Of a stretch of 64,000 bases of DNA, positions 34,323 through 43,029 are shown piece after piece; within the stretch, counting starts at the first letter, position 1; each line of letters begins with the position of its first letter. Both the position numbers and the translations under genes were made by a program. The notes under the pieces are model-generated. The model did not search any database. It was given only the letters and a program-made list of their open reading frames with translations, and had not been told where the DNA came from. The stretch covers positions 1 through 64,000 of the forward strand of contig CALCLY010000005.1 in assembly GCA_937966555.1 (NCBI GenBank). The letters run 5' to 3'. The stretch is from CALCLY01 sp900552775. GTDB lineage: Bacteria > Bacillota > Clostridia > UMGS1883 > UMGS1540.

Positions 34323-34916
34323 TTATTTATTAAGCCTTTGCCCAACCGCACCGCCGGGGTGAATCAGGGCAAATTGCTCATTTTTATAATCGGTTTCCTC
34401 AATAAGAGCCGTCTGAAGCACATGGAAAATAACTCCGAGCGCCGTGGTTGACGTTGTTCCCTGAGAATTATATTTATCCGTCTCACGGTTAACGTGCTGG
34501 TGCAGCACAACATCCGCGCCGCATGCCAACGGTGATTCAAGATTTTCCGTTACTGTTATTATTTTAACGCCTTTTTTTCTGCAAATATCCATAATAGGCA
34601 AAAGCTCTGCGGTTTTTCCGCCTCTTGAAGCAAAGAGCATTACATCGTCTTTTTGCAGAAAGCCGCTTGCGCCGTGCACCGCCTCGGCAGGTGAAATGAA
34701 CCTCGCAGGGCGCTCGATACAACACATCAAATGCGCAAAATGCCTGCACATAATTCCCGAATGTCCGCATCCCGACGCACCGATCCGCGGAGCGTTCTTC
34801 AAAAGCTCAACCGCCTTTAAAAATGCTTTCTCATCAAAGTCGTCGGCCATTTCTCTTATACATTCGGCCTCTATTTCAAAAACATCCGTCATCGCCTTAA
34901 GCGTTTTATCAGTCAT
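34323..34916 (-). CDS. SIS-domain sugar-phosphate isomerase (KdsD/GutQ-like)
   Basis: 197 residues: a single SIS fold with IGASGCGHSGIMCRHFA (phosphate loop), LFASRGGKTAELLPI, and the C-terminal HPGGAVGQRLNK that is characteristic of arabinose-5-phosphate isomerases (KdsD/KpsF/GutQ), but without CBS domains. Such enzymes interconvert ketose- and aldose-phosphates. In the operon it would act after the FGGY kinase, which is inference. GAGG precedes the ATG. Confidence 0.83.
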   Translation of the reverse strand: MTDKTLKAMTDVFEIEAECIREMADDFDEKAFLKAVELLKNAPRIGASGCGHSGIMCRHFAHLMCCIERPARFISPAEAVHGASGFLQKDDVMLFASRGGKTAELLPIMDICRKKGVKIITVTENLESPLACGADVVLHQHVNRETDKYNSQGTTSTTALGVIFHVLQTALIEETDYKNEQFALIHPGGAVGQRLNK

Positions 34917-34926
34917 TTATAAAACC

Positions 34927-35628
34927 TCACTTATGAAGCTCGTCCCATGCGCGGCGAAGATTGTATATCATTTCCTCAACCATTGCATACGGGTCATCTG
35001 CTTTTATTATTCCGCTCGTTGAGCCTGTTGCCTGCGCGCCGAGCTTGATTGTATTGTAAACATCCGTTCCGTTGGAAATTCCTGCGCCCTGCAAAACCAT
35101 GATATCGGGGTTTATGTCATGCACCGTTTTTATTGTATCGATAACATAGTTGCTGTCGCTTGTTTTACCTGTCCCTATAAGCTCTGTAGGCTCGGCAACA
35201 ATGAGATTCGGTCCCATTTTTGCTATTTTCTTAACGTCTTCAATGGTATCCGCACAAACTATTGTTCCGAGTCCGACCTCGTCAGCTCTTTTAATCGTTT
35301 CCGCCAAAACATCGTCCGTCACGGGCTTTTCGGCATGATTGAGCATAACGCCCACGGCGCCGGCAGCCTTCACAGCCTCGGGCAGAACGCTTCCGAGACC
35401 GCGCCCTACGGGCAGGGGATCCATATGCTGCGCAAATACCAGAATTCTCTCCGTATTATCCGCAAGAAGTCTGATATCCGTATATTGCGGAGTTACAATT
35501 ATATCAACATCGTATTTAAGCGCTGTTTTGTCAATAACCTTTGCAAGCTTTAACATTTCCTCTCCGTAAAGATATGCTTTCGGCCCTATTTCAAAGAAGG
35601 GCGGTTTAATTTTAAAATCTTTGTACAT
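34927..35628 (-). CDS. Triosephosphate-isomerase-like protein
   Basis: 233 residues, the short TIM type. Catalytic Lys/His/Glu positions are plausible: PKAYLYG in the first strand (Lys in the N-terminal strand), VFAQHMDP (His), MLNHAEKP, and the general base in IVAEPTELIGTG; the phosphate-binding GAGISNG and GATGSTSGI close the barrel. Such paralogues in Clostridia and Actinobacteria sit in sugar-alcohol or unusual sugar operons (for example as erythrulose-phosphate isomerases), not in glycolysis. It is the first gene after the operon promoter, with GAGGAG at the start. Confidence 0.83.
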   Translation of the reverse strand: MYKDFKIKPPFFEIGPKAYLYGEEMLKLAKVIDKTALKYDVDIIVTPQYTDIRLLADNTERILVFAQHMDPLPVGRGLGSVLPEAVKAAGAVGVMLNHAEKPVTDDVLAETIKRADEVGLGTIVCADTIEDVKKIAKMGPNLIVAEPTELIGTGKTSDSNYVIDTIKTVHDINPDIMVLQGAGISNGTDVYNTIKLGAQATGSTSGIIKADDPYAMVEEMIYNLRRAWDELHK

Positions 35629-35679
35629 GGTTTATCTCCTCGTTTCGATTTATATTTTTCCTCTTTACCGGCATATTAC

Positions 35680-35709
35680 ATTATAATACACCTGACAAAA
35701 AATTGTCAA
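35680..35709 (-). promoter_or_regulatory. Promoter of the eight-gene sugar operon
   Basis: Minus strand TTGACA at 35709-35704, 18-base spacer and TATAAT at 35685-35680. Two A/T palindromes lie immediately upstream. Confidence 0.72.
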
Positions 35710-35713
35710 GAAC

Positions 35714-35750
35714 AAATTATATAATTATATGACAACAAAATTATATAATT
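35714..35750. promoter_or_regulatory. Paired palindromes, probable operator of the sugar operon
   Basis: Two perfect 12-base palindromes AATTATATAATT at 35715-35726 and 35739-35750, centre to centre 24 bases. They lie just upstream of the -35 and touch the stop codon of the MATE gene. The placement suits an activator or a looping repressor; the cognate protein is not in the window. Confidence 0.5.
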
Positions 35751-37104
35751 TATATAACATGATTTTTTTCCCATTTCCCCGATTTGTACCTTAAAACAAA
35801 AACCAGACTTCTTATTATCCAGTCAAGAACCATTGCATACCAAATTGCAATTACACCGGTTTTGAATACGTAAACAAATACATACGCCATGATTATTCTG
35901 AACAAGAACATCGAAAGCGCCGAAACCGTCATTGTAAACACAGTATCTCCCGTGCCGCGCAATGCGTTCGGCAGGGCAAAGCTCATCGGATAAAACAGCG
36001 CAGACATGAAGAAATATACATAAAGAATATTTATTGCATATCCGGTTGCCTCCTCGGACAAGCCGTACATTCTTACAAGCGGCGCCGTAAAAAGAATCGC
36101 CAGTGCGGCATTTACAATCATTGCCGCATAATCAAGCTTCAAAATGTGCTTTGTATAAAATTTCGCTCCTTTTATGTCTCCCGCACCGCAGCACTGTCCG
36201 ACAAATGTAATGATTGCCATGGTAAAGGATGACCCGAGCGCATATGTAAGCGGAGCTATGTTTGATGCCAAGGCGTTTGCGGCAATAGAAGCCGTTCCGA
36301 GCGTAGAAACAAGACGCTGAAGTATAAGTGCCCCGAGGTTGAAAAGACCGTTTTCAATTCCGTTGGGCAGGGCGATTTTTGTTATTCTGCCGATAAGCCC
36401 GCCGTACCATTCGGGTTTGAAAAGCTTTATAACAACTATTCTGTTTTTATGGCTGCAATGCATTATTACCTGCACCGTTCCCGTAATGATATACGCCGCC
36501 AGGGTTGATAATGCCGCCCCGCTGACGCCAAGCTTGAATACAAAAATAAAAATATATTTCAGAGCCACATTAATAACCATCATGCAAATTGACGCCATAA
36601 AAGGAATTCTGGTGTTTCCCGTCGCCCGAAAGCTTGCAGAACCGCAATTATATAAAGCTAAAAAAGGATATGAAAGCGCGTTAATCGAAAAAAATTCTTT
36701 AGATGAATTCATTACCTCTTCTTCAACCGTTCCGAATAAAAAGCTTAAGAGAATATCCCTGAAAGCAACAAAAAATATACAAGCGATTGTTGATATCAAA
36801 AAAATTACTTGTATATTTGTCTTTAAGGCACGCGAAGCTTCTTTTATGTTCCGCGCGCCGATATATTGAGATACAACCACGCTCCCGCCGGTGGCAAGGG
36901 CTATGGATACGTTTTTTACAAATTGGTCTATGGACAGTGCAAGCGAAACGCCCGCAACCGCAGTTTCGCCTAAGTACGAAACCATATAAGTATCGATTAT
37001 TCCCATCAAGGATATAATTACCTGCTCAAAAAAAATCGGAAGAATAAATAAAATATTTCTTTGTTTTTAAATCGGGCGTCCTCCGGCAGGGCAAATAATT
37101 TCAT
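35750..37104 (-). pseudogene. MATE-family efflux transporter with frameshift near the N terminus
   Basis: The long frame (35750-37009) encodes 419 residues and about 11 of the 12 membrane helices of a MATE multidrug or metabolite/Na+ antiporter. The expected first residues are in two frames: an ATG at 37104 with GGAGG seven bases upstream reads MKLFALPEDARFKNKEIF, and after ~37050 the continuation FILPIFFEQVIISLMG lies in the frame of the main protein. One base seems to be missing in a T-rich stretch. Either the gene is inactivated, or it is a sequencing error, or it starts later (ATG 37009) without the first helix. Promoter at 37166-37194. Confidence 0.8.
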
Positions 37105-37165
37105 TTTTACACCTCCAACCAATTCCAGTATGCGGCAAAACAGATTATTTTTGCTTACTGTTTAA

Positions 37166-37194
37166 ATTATACCATGCAATTTGGCAGTTGTCAA
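37166..37194 (-). promoter_or_regulatory. Promoter of the MATE gene
   Basis: Minus strand TTGACA at 37194-37189, 17-base spacer, TGG-TATAAT at 37171-37166. It sits 60 bases before the ATG at 37104. Confidence 0.72.
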
Positions 37195-37227
37195 CATAAA
37201 ACCCCCCAATGTTTCTTATGCGTTTTT

Positions 37228-37944
37228 TTATTTTTTATTTATACCGCACAAATCCATTACAACTTCACCCGCTATAATAAGCCCCGCAACCGACGGCACA
37301 AACGCCATACTTCCGGGCACAGCGCGTCGCACGGTAACTTCCCCGCTGTCCGACGGCGTTATCGGCTTTTCCTCCGAATACACAACCTTAAGCTTTTTTA
37401 TTCCGCGTTTTTTAAGCTCGGAGCGCATAACGCGCGCCAGAGGGCAGACAGAGGTTTTGTAAATATCCGAAACCTTCAGCATTTCGGGGCACAGCTTATT
37501 GCCCGCTCCCATTGAGCTTATAATCGGCGTGCCGCTTTTTTGCGCGTTCATAACAAGCTCTATTTTCCCCGTAACGGTATCGATTGCGTCAACTATATAG
37601 TCATACTCCGAAAAATCAAACAAATGAGCGGTATCGGGCATATAAAAAATCTTGTGCGTTTTAACTTGTATATCCGGGTTTATTTCCTTTATTCTTTCGG
37701 CGGCAACATCAACCTTTGCCTTGCCGACGGTTTTTGACGTTGCATATATCTGCCTGTTTATGTTTGAAATACTGACAATATCGTTATCCGTTATGTCAAT
37801 GGCTCCTATTCCGCTTCTTGCAAGCGCCTCTATTGCATATCCGCCGACGCCGCCGGCGCCGAATACCGCAACCCGTGATTTATGAAGCTTTGAAAGAGCC
37901 TCGCCGCCTATCAGAAGTTCTGTTCTTATAAACATTTCATTCAT
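37228..37944 (-). CDS. tRNA threonylcarbamoyladenosine dehydratase TcdA-like
   Basis: 238 residues of the ThiF/UBA/E1 family, CsdL/TcdA branch, which uses ATP to cyclize t6A at position 37 of ANN-decoding tRNAs. Motifs: VAVFGAGGVGGYAIEALARSG (ATP loop), DNDIVSISNINRQ, VDAIDTVTGK, and SSMGAGNKLCP. The start ATG overlaps the hydE stop by four bases. Confidence 0.92.
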   Translation of the reverse strand: MNEMFIRTELLIGGEALSKLHKSRVAVFGAGGVGGYAIEALARSGIGAIDITDNDIVSISNINRQIYATSKTVGKAKVDVAAERIKEINPDIQVKTHKIFYMPDTAHLFDFSEYDYIVDAIDTVTGKIELVMNAQKSGTPIISSMGAGNKLCPEMLKVSDIYKTSVCPLARVMRSELKKRGIKKLKVVYSEEKPITPSDSGEVTVRRAVPGSMAFVPSVAGLIIAGEVVMDLCGINKK

Positions 37945-38996
37945 TGCCGTTCCGCCTTTTTCTTTGGATTTCCTATGTCCGTAACTATCTCGTATCCTAC
38001 GCTTTCAACGCGTTTTTCAAGGCATCCGCGGCACTGCGCCGCTTCCTCGCCCGTGCAGATTTTATTTTCGTAAAGATCGTAAAGCTTTCTGAATTTAACC
38101 GGCGATAAATTCGGCATAACAACATTTGCTCCTGCGCAAAGCCCCGATTCACGCCCTTTTTTATCTATTGTTCCGAGAGCCGTTGTTGCCGGAATCAGCG
38201 CATACGGAAACATAAGCCGCAAAACCGAAACAAGGCGGAGCGTAAGCTTTAATGGGCCGCTTTCAAAATTGCGAAACGGCGTCTCGCCGTGAGTGATATA
38301 AGGGCCGATTCCTATCATGTCGGGCTGCAGCTCCGCGAGAAACTTTAAGTCCTTTACAATGCAATCCACCGTCTGAAAAGGGCTGCCCACCATAAAGCCC
38401 GAACCCACGGTAAAGCCTATATCCTTTAAATCGTACAGGCATTTTTTTCTGTTTTCAAGACTCATTTCTCCGGGATGAATCTTTCCGTAATGCCCTGCGT
38501 CCGCCGTTTCGTGACGCAGCAAATATCTGTCTGCTCCGGCGTCAAAATAAGCCTTATAGCTCCCGCGGCTTTTTTCGCCCACCGAAAGCGTGACGGCACA
38601 ATCGGGAAAATCGCTTTTTATGTGCGATATTATTCTGCACATTATATCATCTGTGAAAAAACCGTCTTCGCCGCCTTGAAGCACGAATGTTCTGAAGCCG
38701 AGGCCATAGCCCTCCTTACAGCATGAAAGAATCTCCTCCTCCGTGAGACGGTATCTCTCGGCTTTTTTGTTGTCGCGGCGAATGCCGCAGTAAAAGCAGT
38801 TGTTTTTACAGTAATTGGTAAATTCTATGAGTCCGCGGATGTAAACCTTGTTGCCGTAGATTTCCCTTCTTACGGCGTCTGCCTCGGCAAAAAGCTTATC
38901 GTCATCGTTTTGAGAAAGCAGCAGCGTGCGAAAATCCGCATCGCTCAATATTTTGTTTTCTTTCAGTTCTCTTATGAGAGTAAAATAATCCTTCAA
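37941..38996 (-). CDS. hydE: [FeFe]-hydrogenase maturase HydE (radical SAM)
   Basis: 351 residues. HydE makes an organometallic intermediate for the H-cluster. The radical-SAM CxxxCxxC is in FTNYCKNNCFYCGI; downstream FVLQGGEDG and RHETADAG are typical, as is the C-terminal CRGCLE cysteine pair. It starts at TTG 38996 with AAGGTGG. HydF, HydG and a hydrogenase are not in the window. It is translationally coupled to the tcdA-like gene. Confidence 0.92.
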   Translation of the reverse strand: MKDYFTLIRELKENKILSDADFRTLLLSQNDDDKLFAEADAVRREIYGNKVYIRGLIEFTNYCKNNCFYCGIRRDNKKAERYRLTEEEILSCCKEGYGLGFRTFVLQGGEDGFFTDDIMCRIISHIKSDFPDCAVTLSVGEKSRGSYKAYFDAGADRYLLRHETADAGHYGKIHPGEMSLENRKKCLYDLKDIGFTVGSGFMVGSPFQTVDCIVKDLKFLAELQPDMIGIGPYITHGETPFRNFESGPLKLTLRLVSVLRLMFPYALIPATTALGTIDKKGRESGLCAGANVVMPNLSPVKFRKLYDLYENKICTGEEAAQCRGCLEKRVESVGYEIVTDIGNPKKKAERQ

Positions 38997-39026
38997 TATA
39001 AACCACCTTTTATAAAGACTTCACAA

Positions 39027-40172
39027 TCACACATTAATTGTTTTTATCAACCCGAACACCTGGAATGCGGTATCCCGTAAATTCTTATATGCATTATCCT
39101 TATTCATAGCCTCTTGCAACGTACACGGTTTTCTTAAAATCGGAAAAAAAGCGTCAATTCCGTGCTCATTGCATAAAACGGCATCGTCTGTTACACAGCC
39201 GGAAAAGGCAATAACGGGCTTACCATACTTTTTGGCAAGCTTTGCAACGCCTATGGGCGCTTTACCCATATAAGACTGACCGTCAAGCCGCCCTTCTCCC
39301 GTAACCACAAGATCCGCATCTTTTATATGCCTTTCAAGACCTGTTTCTCCGATAACAAGCTCAATTCCCGGCACCATGGCGGCATTAAGATATGCCAGAA
39401 AGGCAAAGCCCATTCCTCCCGCCGCTCCCGCTCCGGGGGCGTTTGCATCGGAATCGGGAATAATCTTCTTTGTCAGCCGGGCATAATTTTCAAGCCACAA
39501 ATCCATTTCTCCGATCATTTCGGGCGTTGCGCCTTTTTGCGGCCCGTAAACTGCGGAGCATCCTTCTTTTCCGCATAAAACATTTTTTACATCGCAGGCA
39601 ACGCAAAAAGAACATTCTTTTAATTCCTTAACCGCATTTTCCGTTCTGATTACGGCGATATCCTTAAGCCCTTTGGCGCCGAGCGGAACTTGTTTTCCGT
39701 TCTTATCCGAAAATTCAAACCCGAGAGCCGTGAGCATTCCGATTCCCCCATCGTTTGTCGCGCTGCCGCCTATACCTATTATAAATCTTCGGCATCCCCT
39801 TGATATTGCATCCAAAATCATTTCTCCGACACCGTAGGTTGTTGTATCCATGGGATTGCGTTCGTTTTCCGATATAAGAGTAATTCCCGCCGCAGCCGAC
39901 ATTTCTATAACAGCGGTCTTGGTTTTGGGGATATATCCGAAATTTGACCGAATCTTTTTTCCCAGGGGATTGCACACGGTCGTTTCAACAAGCTCACCCT
40001 TTGCCGCGGAAACAACAGCTTCTACCGTTCCTTCGCCCCCGTCCGCAATCGGAGATATAACGGTTGTTACATCCGAATATACTTTTTCGGCAGCTTCTTT
40101 TACGGCTTTCCCCGCTTCAAAGGTTGTAAGACTCCCCTTAAACGAGTCTATTGCCGCTACAATTTTCTTCAT
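39027..40172 (-). CDS. Glycerate kinase (type II, GlxK/GarK)
   Basis: 381 residues. Phosphorylates D-glycerate to 2- or 3-phosphoglycerate. Features: N-terminal VAAIDSFKGSLTTFEAG, ISPIADGGEGTVEA, IGIGGSATNDGGIGM (nucleotide site), and the C-terminal VVTGEGRLDGQS. AAGGTGA precedes the ATG. A strong promoter lies 39 bases upstream and nothing follows within an operon. Confidence 0.95.
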   Translation of the reverse strand: MKKIVAAIDSFKGSLTTFEAGKAVKEAAEKVYSDVTTVISPIADGGEGTVEAVVSAAKGELVETTVCNPLGKKIRSNFGYIPKTKTAVIEMSAAAGITLISENERNPMDTTTYGVGEMILDAISRGCRRFIIGIGGSATNDGGIGMLTALGFEFSDKNGKQVPLGAKGLKDIAVIRTENAVKELKECSFCVACDVKNVLCGKEGCSAVYGPQKGATPEMIGEMDLWLENYARLTKKIIPDSDANAPGAGAAGGMGFAFLAYLNAAMVPGIELVIGETGLERHIKDADLVVTGEGRLDGQSYMGKAPIGVAKLAKKYGKPVIAFSGCVTDDAVLCNEHGIDAFFPILRKPCTLQEAMNKDNAYKNLRDTAFQVFGLIKTINV

Positions 40173-40210
40173 ATGCCATTCACCTTTTCAATGTAATTTA
40201 TTATTCTTAT

Positions 40211-40239
40211 ATTATACAGACTTCTCCGCAAAAAGTCAA
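40211..40239 (-). promoter_or_regulatory. Promoter of glycerate kinase
   Basis: Minus strand TTGACT at 40239-40234, 17-base spacer, TATAAT at 40216-40211. Confidence 0.65.
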
Positions 40240-40317
40240 TTAATCTTAACGCAAAATATTTCTTCCTTTTACAAAATGTGTTATTATATAAACAATGTCT
40301 TTTAAGGAGCTGCAATT

Positions 40318-40515
40318 TTGATTAAATTTTTTTACTTGATTTTATTTATGATGATCCTGCTTGCGGGAGCCGTCTCGGCAGACGAGCCTGCCGGCGTCTC
40401 AAGCTTTGAGCTTGCGCCGTGCTTGCTAATACGTATTTCAGCAAAAAAGATGTTTAGCAGGGCAATACTTCCTTGCCGGGCTGTGGCTAATGAATCTCAT
40501 TTTTTTTATTTTTAA
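40318..40515 (+). CDS. Short secreted-peptide frame, probably a truncated gene
   Basis: A TTG start at 40318 with AAGGAG nine bases upstream opens a frame of 65 codons. It begins with a good signal peptide (IKFFYLILFMMILLAGAVSA), but the rest has a different character and crosses the 26-base dispersed repeat at 40463-40488. The likely reading is a secreted-protein gene cut by a repeat insertion or deletion, leaving a signal-peptide stub. No homologue is recognized. Confidence 0.4.
   Translation: MIKFFYLILFMMILLAGAVSADEPAGVSSFELAPCLLIRISAKKMFSRAILPCRAVANESHFFYF
40463..40488. repeat. 26-base dispersed repeat, copy 2
   Basis: Matches 26935-26960 with one mismatch. Here the ACAGCCC half of the hairpin is missing, so it ends where the other copy would form its terminator stem. 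Confidence 0.8.
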
Positions 40516-40637
40516 CCTGCACCCGTTAATTTAATAAAATATTTATTTTTATCAAATACTTTTACAAACCATTTGCGTTATTATCTTTTTTATGTTAATA
40601 TAATAATAGTATTAAAAATTTATCTGAGGTGAATTCT

Positions 40638-40880
40638 TTGCTTTTAATTGACGCTAAAAAAGGTCATACATATACAGTGCATTCAATATCCACGCCGGAT
40701 ACGCGTTTGGAGCGCCGTCTCCGCATGCTCGGAATGACAGACGGCTCCTTTGTGAGTGTTCTCGGCAAAAAGCGCGGCGGAAATATGATAATAAAAATAC
40801 GTGGCACGCGATTTGCTGTTGGGAACGAAATAACAAATTCAGTGATACTCGGAGGTGAAACAACGTGTCGAAAACTGTAA
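40638..40880 (+). CDS. feoA: FeoA, ferrous iron transport accessory protein
   Basis: 80 residues, an SH3-like cytosolic partner of FeoB. The family pattern is visible: RLERRLRMLGMTDGSFVSVLG and the ending GTRFAVGNEIT. I choose TTG at 40638, with GAGGTGA five bases upstream, over the GTG at 40629 inside that site. It overlaps feoB by 16 bases. No Fur box or GTTAG-type operator is evident in the gap upstream. Confidence 0.92.
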   Translation: MLLIDAKKGHTYTVHSISTPDTRLERRLRMLGMTDGSFVSVLGKKRGGNMIIKIRGTRFAVGNEITNSVILGGETTCRKL

Positions 40881-42901
40881 ACGTAGCATTTATAGGCAAC
40901 CCAAACTGCGGAAAAACCACACTTTTTAACGCTTATACGGGAGCAAGGCTGAAAGTTGCAAACTGGCCGGGCGTAACGGTTGAAAAAAAAGAAGGCTTTA
41001 TGCGCTTTCACGACTGTTCGTATAAACTCTGCGACCTTCCGGGCATTTACTCGCTCACGTGTTACACAATGGAGGAATCAGTATCGCGCAACTATATTCT
41101 GAGCGATGATGTGGACATAATCGTAGATGTTGTGGATGCCTCCTCCCTTGAAAGAAATCTCTTTCTTGCCGTAAGCCTCATAGAACTCGGCAAACCGGTT
41201 GTAATAGCTCTTAATATGATGGACATTGTTGAAGAACGCGGCATGGAGATAGACTTGCACCGTCTGCCCGAAATGCTCGGCGTACCGGTAATCGCCGTAA
41301 GTGCAAGAAAACGCACGGGGTTAAATACTCTCATGCATGCTGTGGCGCATCATGTCACGGAAAAGTTTGACAAACCTCTCCACCACCATGAACCCGGATC
41401 GCACCGGCATGAACATCATTCGGAGTATGCCATGGTTTATTCGGATGAAATAGAAGACAAAATAGATGCCGTATCGGCTCTTTTGGAAGCAAAATACCCA
41501 AACCTCACAAATTACCGCTGGTACGCTCTGAAAACACTTGAAGGCGATGCGGATATTTTAAAAAACTACCCTGTTGACTCCAAGGGTATTTTAACTCATG
41601 ACTATGAAGATGAAATAACAAACCAAAAATACGAATTCATCGAAGAAGTTATTGCCGAGGTACTGGTAAACCGCGAAGAGAAAGCGCGGAAGACCGACAG
41701 AGCCGATGCCATATTGACTCACCCTGTTTTCGGCATGCCTGTTTTTTTGGCAATAATGGCGCTTGTATTTTTTCTGACGTTCACCGTAGGCGATTTTATA
41801 AAAGGATATTTTGAAACATGGCTTGATATGCTCACAACGGCAATGCCGAAATGGCTTATGTCCATAGGCGCCGGAGAAATGCTTACATCGCTGCTGAACG
41901 ACGGTATCTTGGCGGGTGTCGGCGGAATTTTGACTTTTCTGCCGAATATTTTCATACTCTTCCTTGCGCTTGCTTTTCTTGAAGACAGCGGCTATATGTC
42001 GAGAGTTGCATATGTTATGGATTCTCTCATGGGAAAACTCGGCCTTTCGGGAAGAGCGTTTATTCCGCTCATTTTGGGATTCGGATGCAGCGTTCCCGCG
42101 GTTATGGCATCCCGCGCGCTGGAAGACCGGCGCGACAGGCTAAAAACCATTCTTATAACGCCCTTCATGTCTTGCAGCGCAAGACTTCCTATTTATGTAT
42201 TATTTTCCGAGATGTTTTTCGGCAAACATGCAATGCTCGCGGCATACTCTATGTACATAATAGGCGCAGTCATTGCTATTTTGGTGGCACTCATCATCAG
42301 CCGCACGGAAAAAACAAAAGGTGTTTCACATACGCTCCTTATTGAACTTCCCGAATATAAAACACCTAATTTACGCACTGTGTTCATATATGTTTGGGAA
42401 AAAATATCGGATTACCTTACCAAAGCCGGAACCACAATTTTATACGCTTCCGTTATTCTCTGGTTCCTGCTTAATTTCGGTCCGTCCGGCATGACAAATA
42501 ACATGAGCGACAGCTTTGCCGCGGCAGCGGGAAAATTTATAGCACCGGCGCTTGCTCCCGCCGGTCTCGGCTACTGGCAGATTGCCGTGGCTCTCATTGC
42601 GGGTATAGCCGCAAAAGAAGTTGTGGTTTCGAGCATGAGTGTCCTTTTCGGCATTTCAAATATAACATCGGCAGCCGGCATGGCAGAGCTTCACGGAGTT
42701 TTGGGCTCAATGGGCTTTACTGCCGTAAATGCATATTCCTTTATGCTTTTTGCGCTTTTATATGTTCCTTGTATAGCAACGATAGCTACAATAAAAAAAG
42801 AAGCCGGCAGAAAATATGCTTTTCTAAACGCACTGCTTCAGGTATGCACGGCATTGATTGTCTCAACCCTCTTTTATTTTGTTGCAACATATGTTTTTTG
42901 A
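40865..42901 (+). CDS. feoB: FeoB ferrous iron transporter
   Basis: 678 residues: a G-protein domain (G1 GNPNCGKTT, G3 DLPGIYSL, G4 NMMD), a helical GDI-like segment, then two Gate repeats with about eight membrane helices (LILGFGCSVPAVMASR, LPIYVLFSEMFFG). It imports Fe2+ across the cytoplasmic membrane, fuelled or gated by GTP. Residues ~173-186 form a His-rich linker (LHHHEPGSHRHEHH) that could collect metal. The start is GTG, overlapping feoA. The stop codon lies inside a long hairpin at 42886-42925. Confidence 0.97.
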   Translation: MSKTVNVAFIGNPNCGKTTLFNAYTGARLKVANWPGVTVEKKEGFMRFHDCSYKLCDLPGIYSLTCYTMEESVSRNYILSDDVDIIVDVVDASSLERNLFLAVSLIELGKPVVIALNMMDIVEERGMEIDLHRLPEMLGVPVIAVSARKRTGLNTLMHAVAHHVTEKFDKPLHHHEPGSHRHEHHSEYAMVYSDEIEDKIDAVSALLEAKYPNLTNYRWYALKTLEGDADILKNYPVDSKGILTHDYEDEITNQKYEFIEEVIAEVLVNREEKARKTDRADAILTHPVFGMPVFLAIMALVFFLTFTVGDFIKGYFETWLDMLTTAMPKWLMSIGAGEMLTSLLNDGILAGVGGILTFLPNIFILFLALAFLEDSGYMSRVAYVMDSLMGKLGLSGRAFIPLILGFGCSVPAVMASRALEDRRDRLKTILITPFMSCSARLPIYVLFSEMFFGKHAMLAAYSMYIIGAVIAILVALIISRTEKTKGVSHTLLIELPEYKTPNLRTVFIYVWEKISDYLTKAGTTILYASVILWFLLNFGPSGMTNNMSDSFAAAAGKFIAPALAPAGLGYWQIAVALIAGIAAKEVVVSSMSVLFGISNITSAAGMAELHGVLGSMGFTAVNAYSFMLFALLYVPCIATIATIKKEAGRKYAFLNALLQVCTALIVSTLFYFVATYVF

Positions 42902-42925
42902 TTGTCAAATCAAAAAACATATGTT
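42886..42925 (+). terminator. Long hairpin covering the feoB stop
   Basis: An 18-base perfect stem (42886-42903 with 42908-42925) with loop GTCA. It includes the feoB TGA at 42899-42901. There is no U-rich tail, so it may act as an mRNA-stability or partial-termination element. Confidence 0.55.
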
Positions 42926-43029
42926 TGACAATTGCAGAATCAGATAAAATTTCAAAAATATATTGCATCGCACATCAATGTACGGTATATAATGAATTTA
43001 TGAAAAATAATTTAAAGGAGAATACGGTT

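Noticed and set aside
40318..40515. A functional secreted peptide (bacteriocin-like)
   Set aside because: Signal peptide is good, but the mature part is a mix of repeat-derived sequence and lacks Gly-Gly leader, Cys pattern or neighbouring export/immunity genes.
42769..43029. Longer 5' extension of the CAP/SLH gene overlapping feoB
   Set aside because: The extension lacks a ribosome site, and the ATG at 43030 with AAAGGAG and a classical signal peptide is the natural start.
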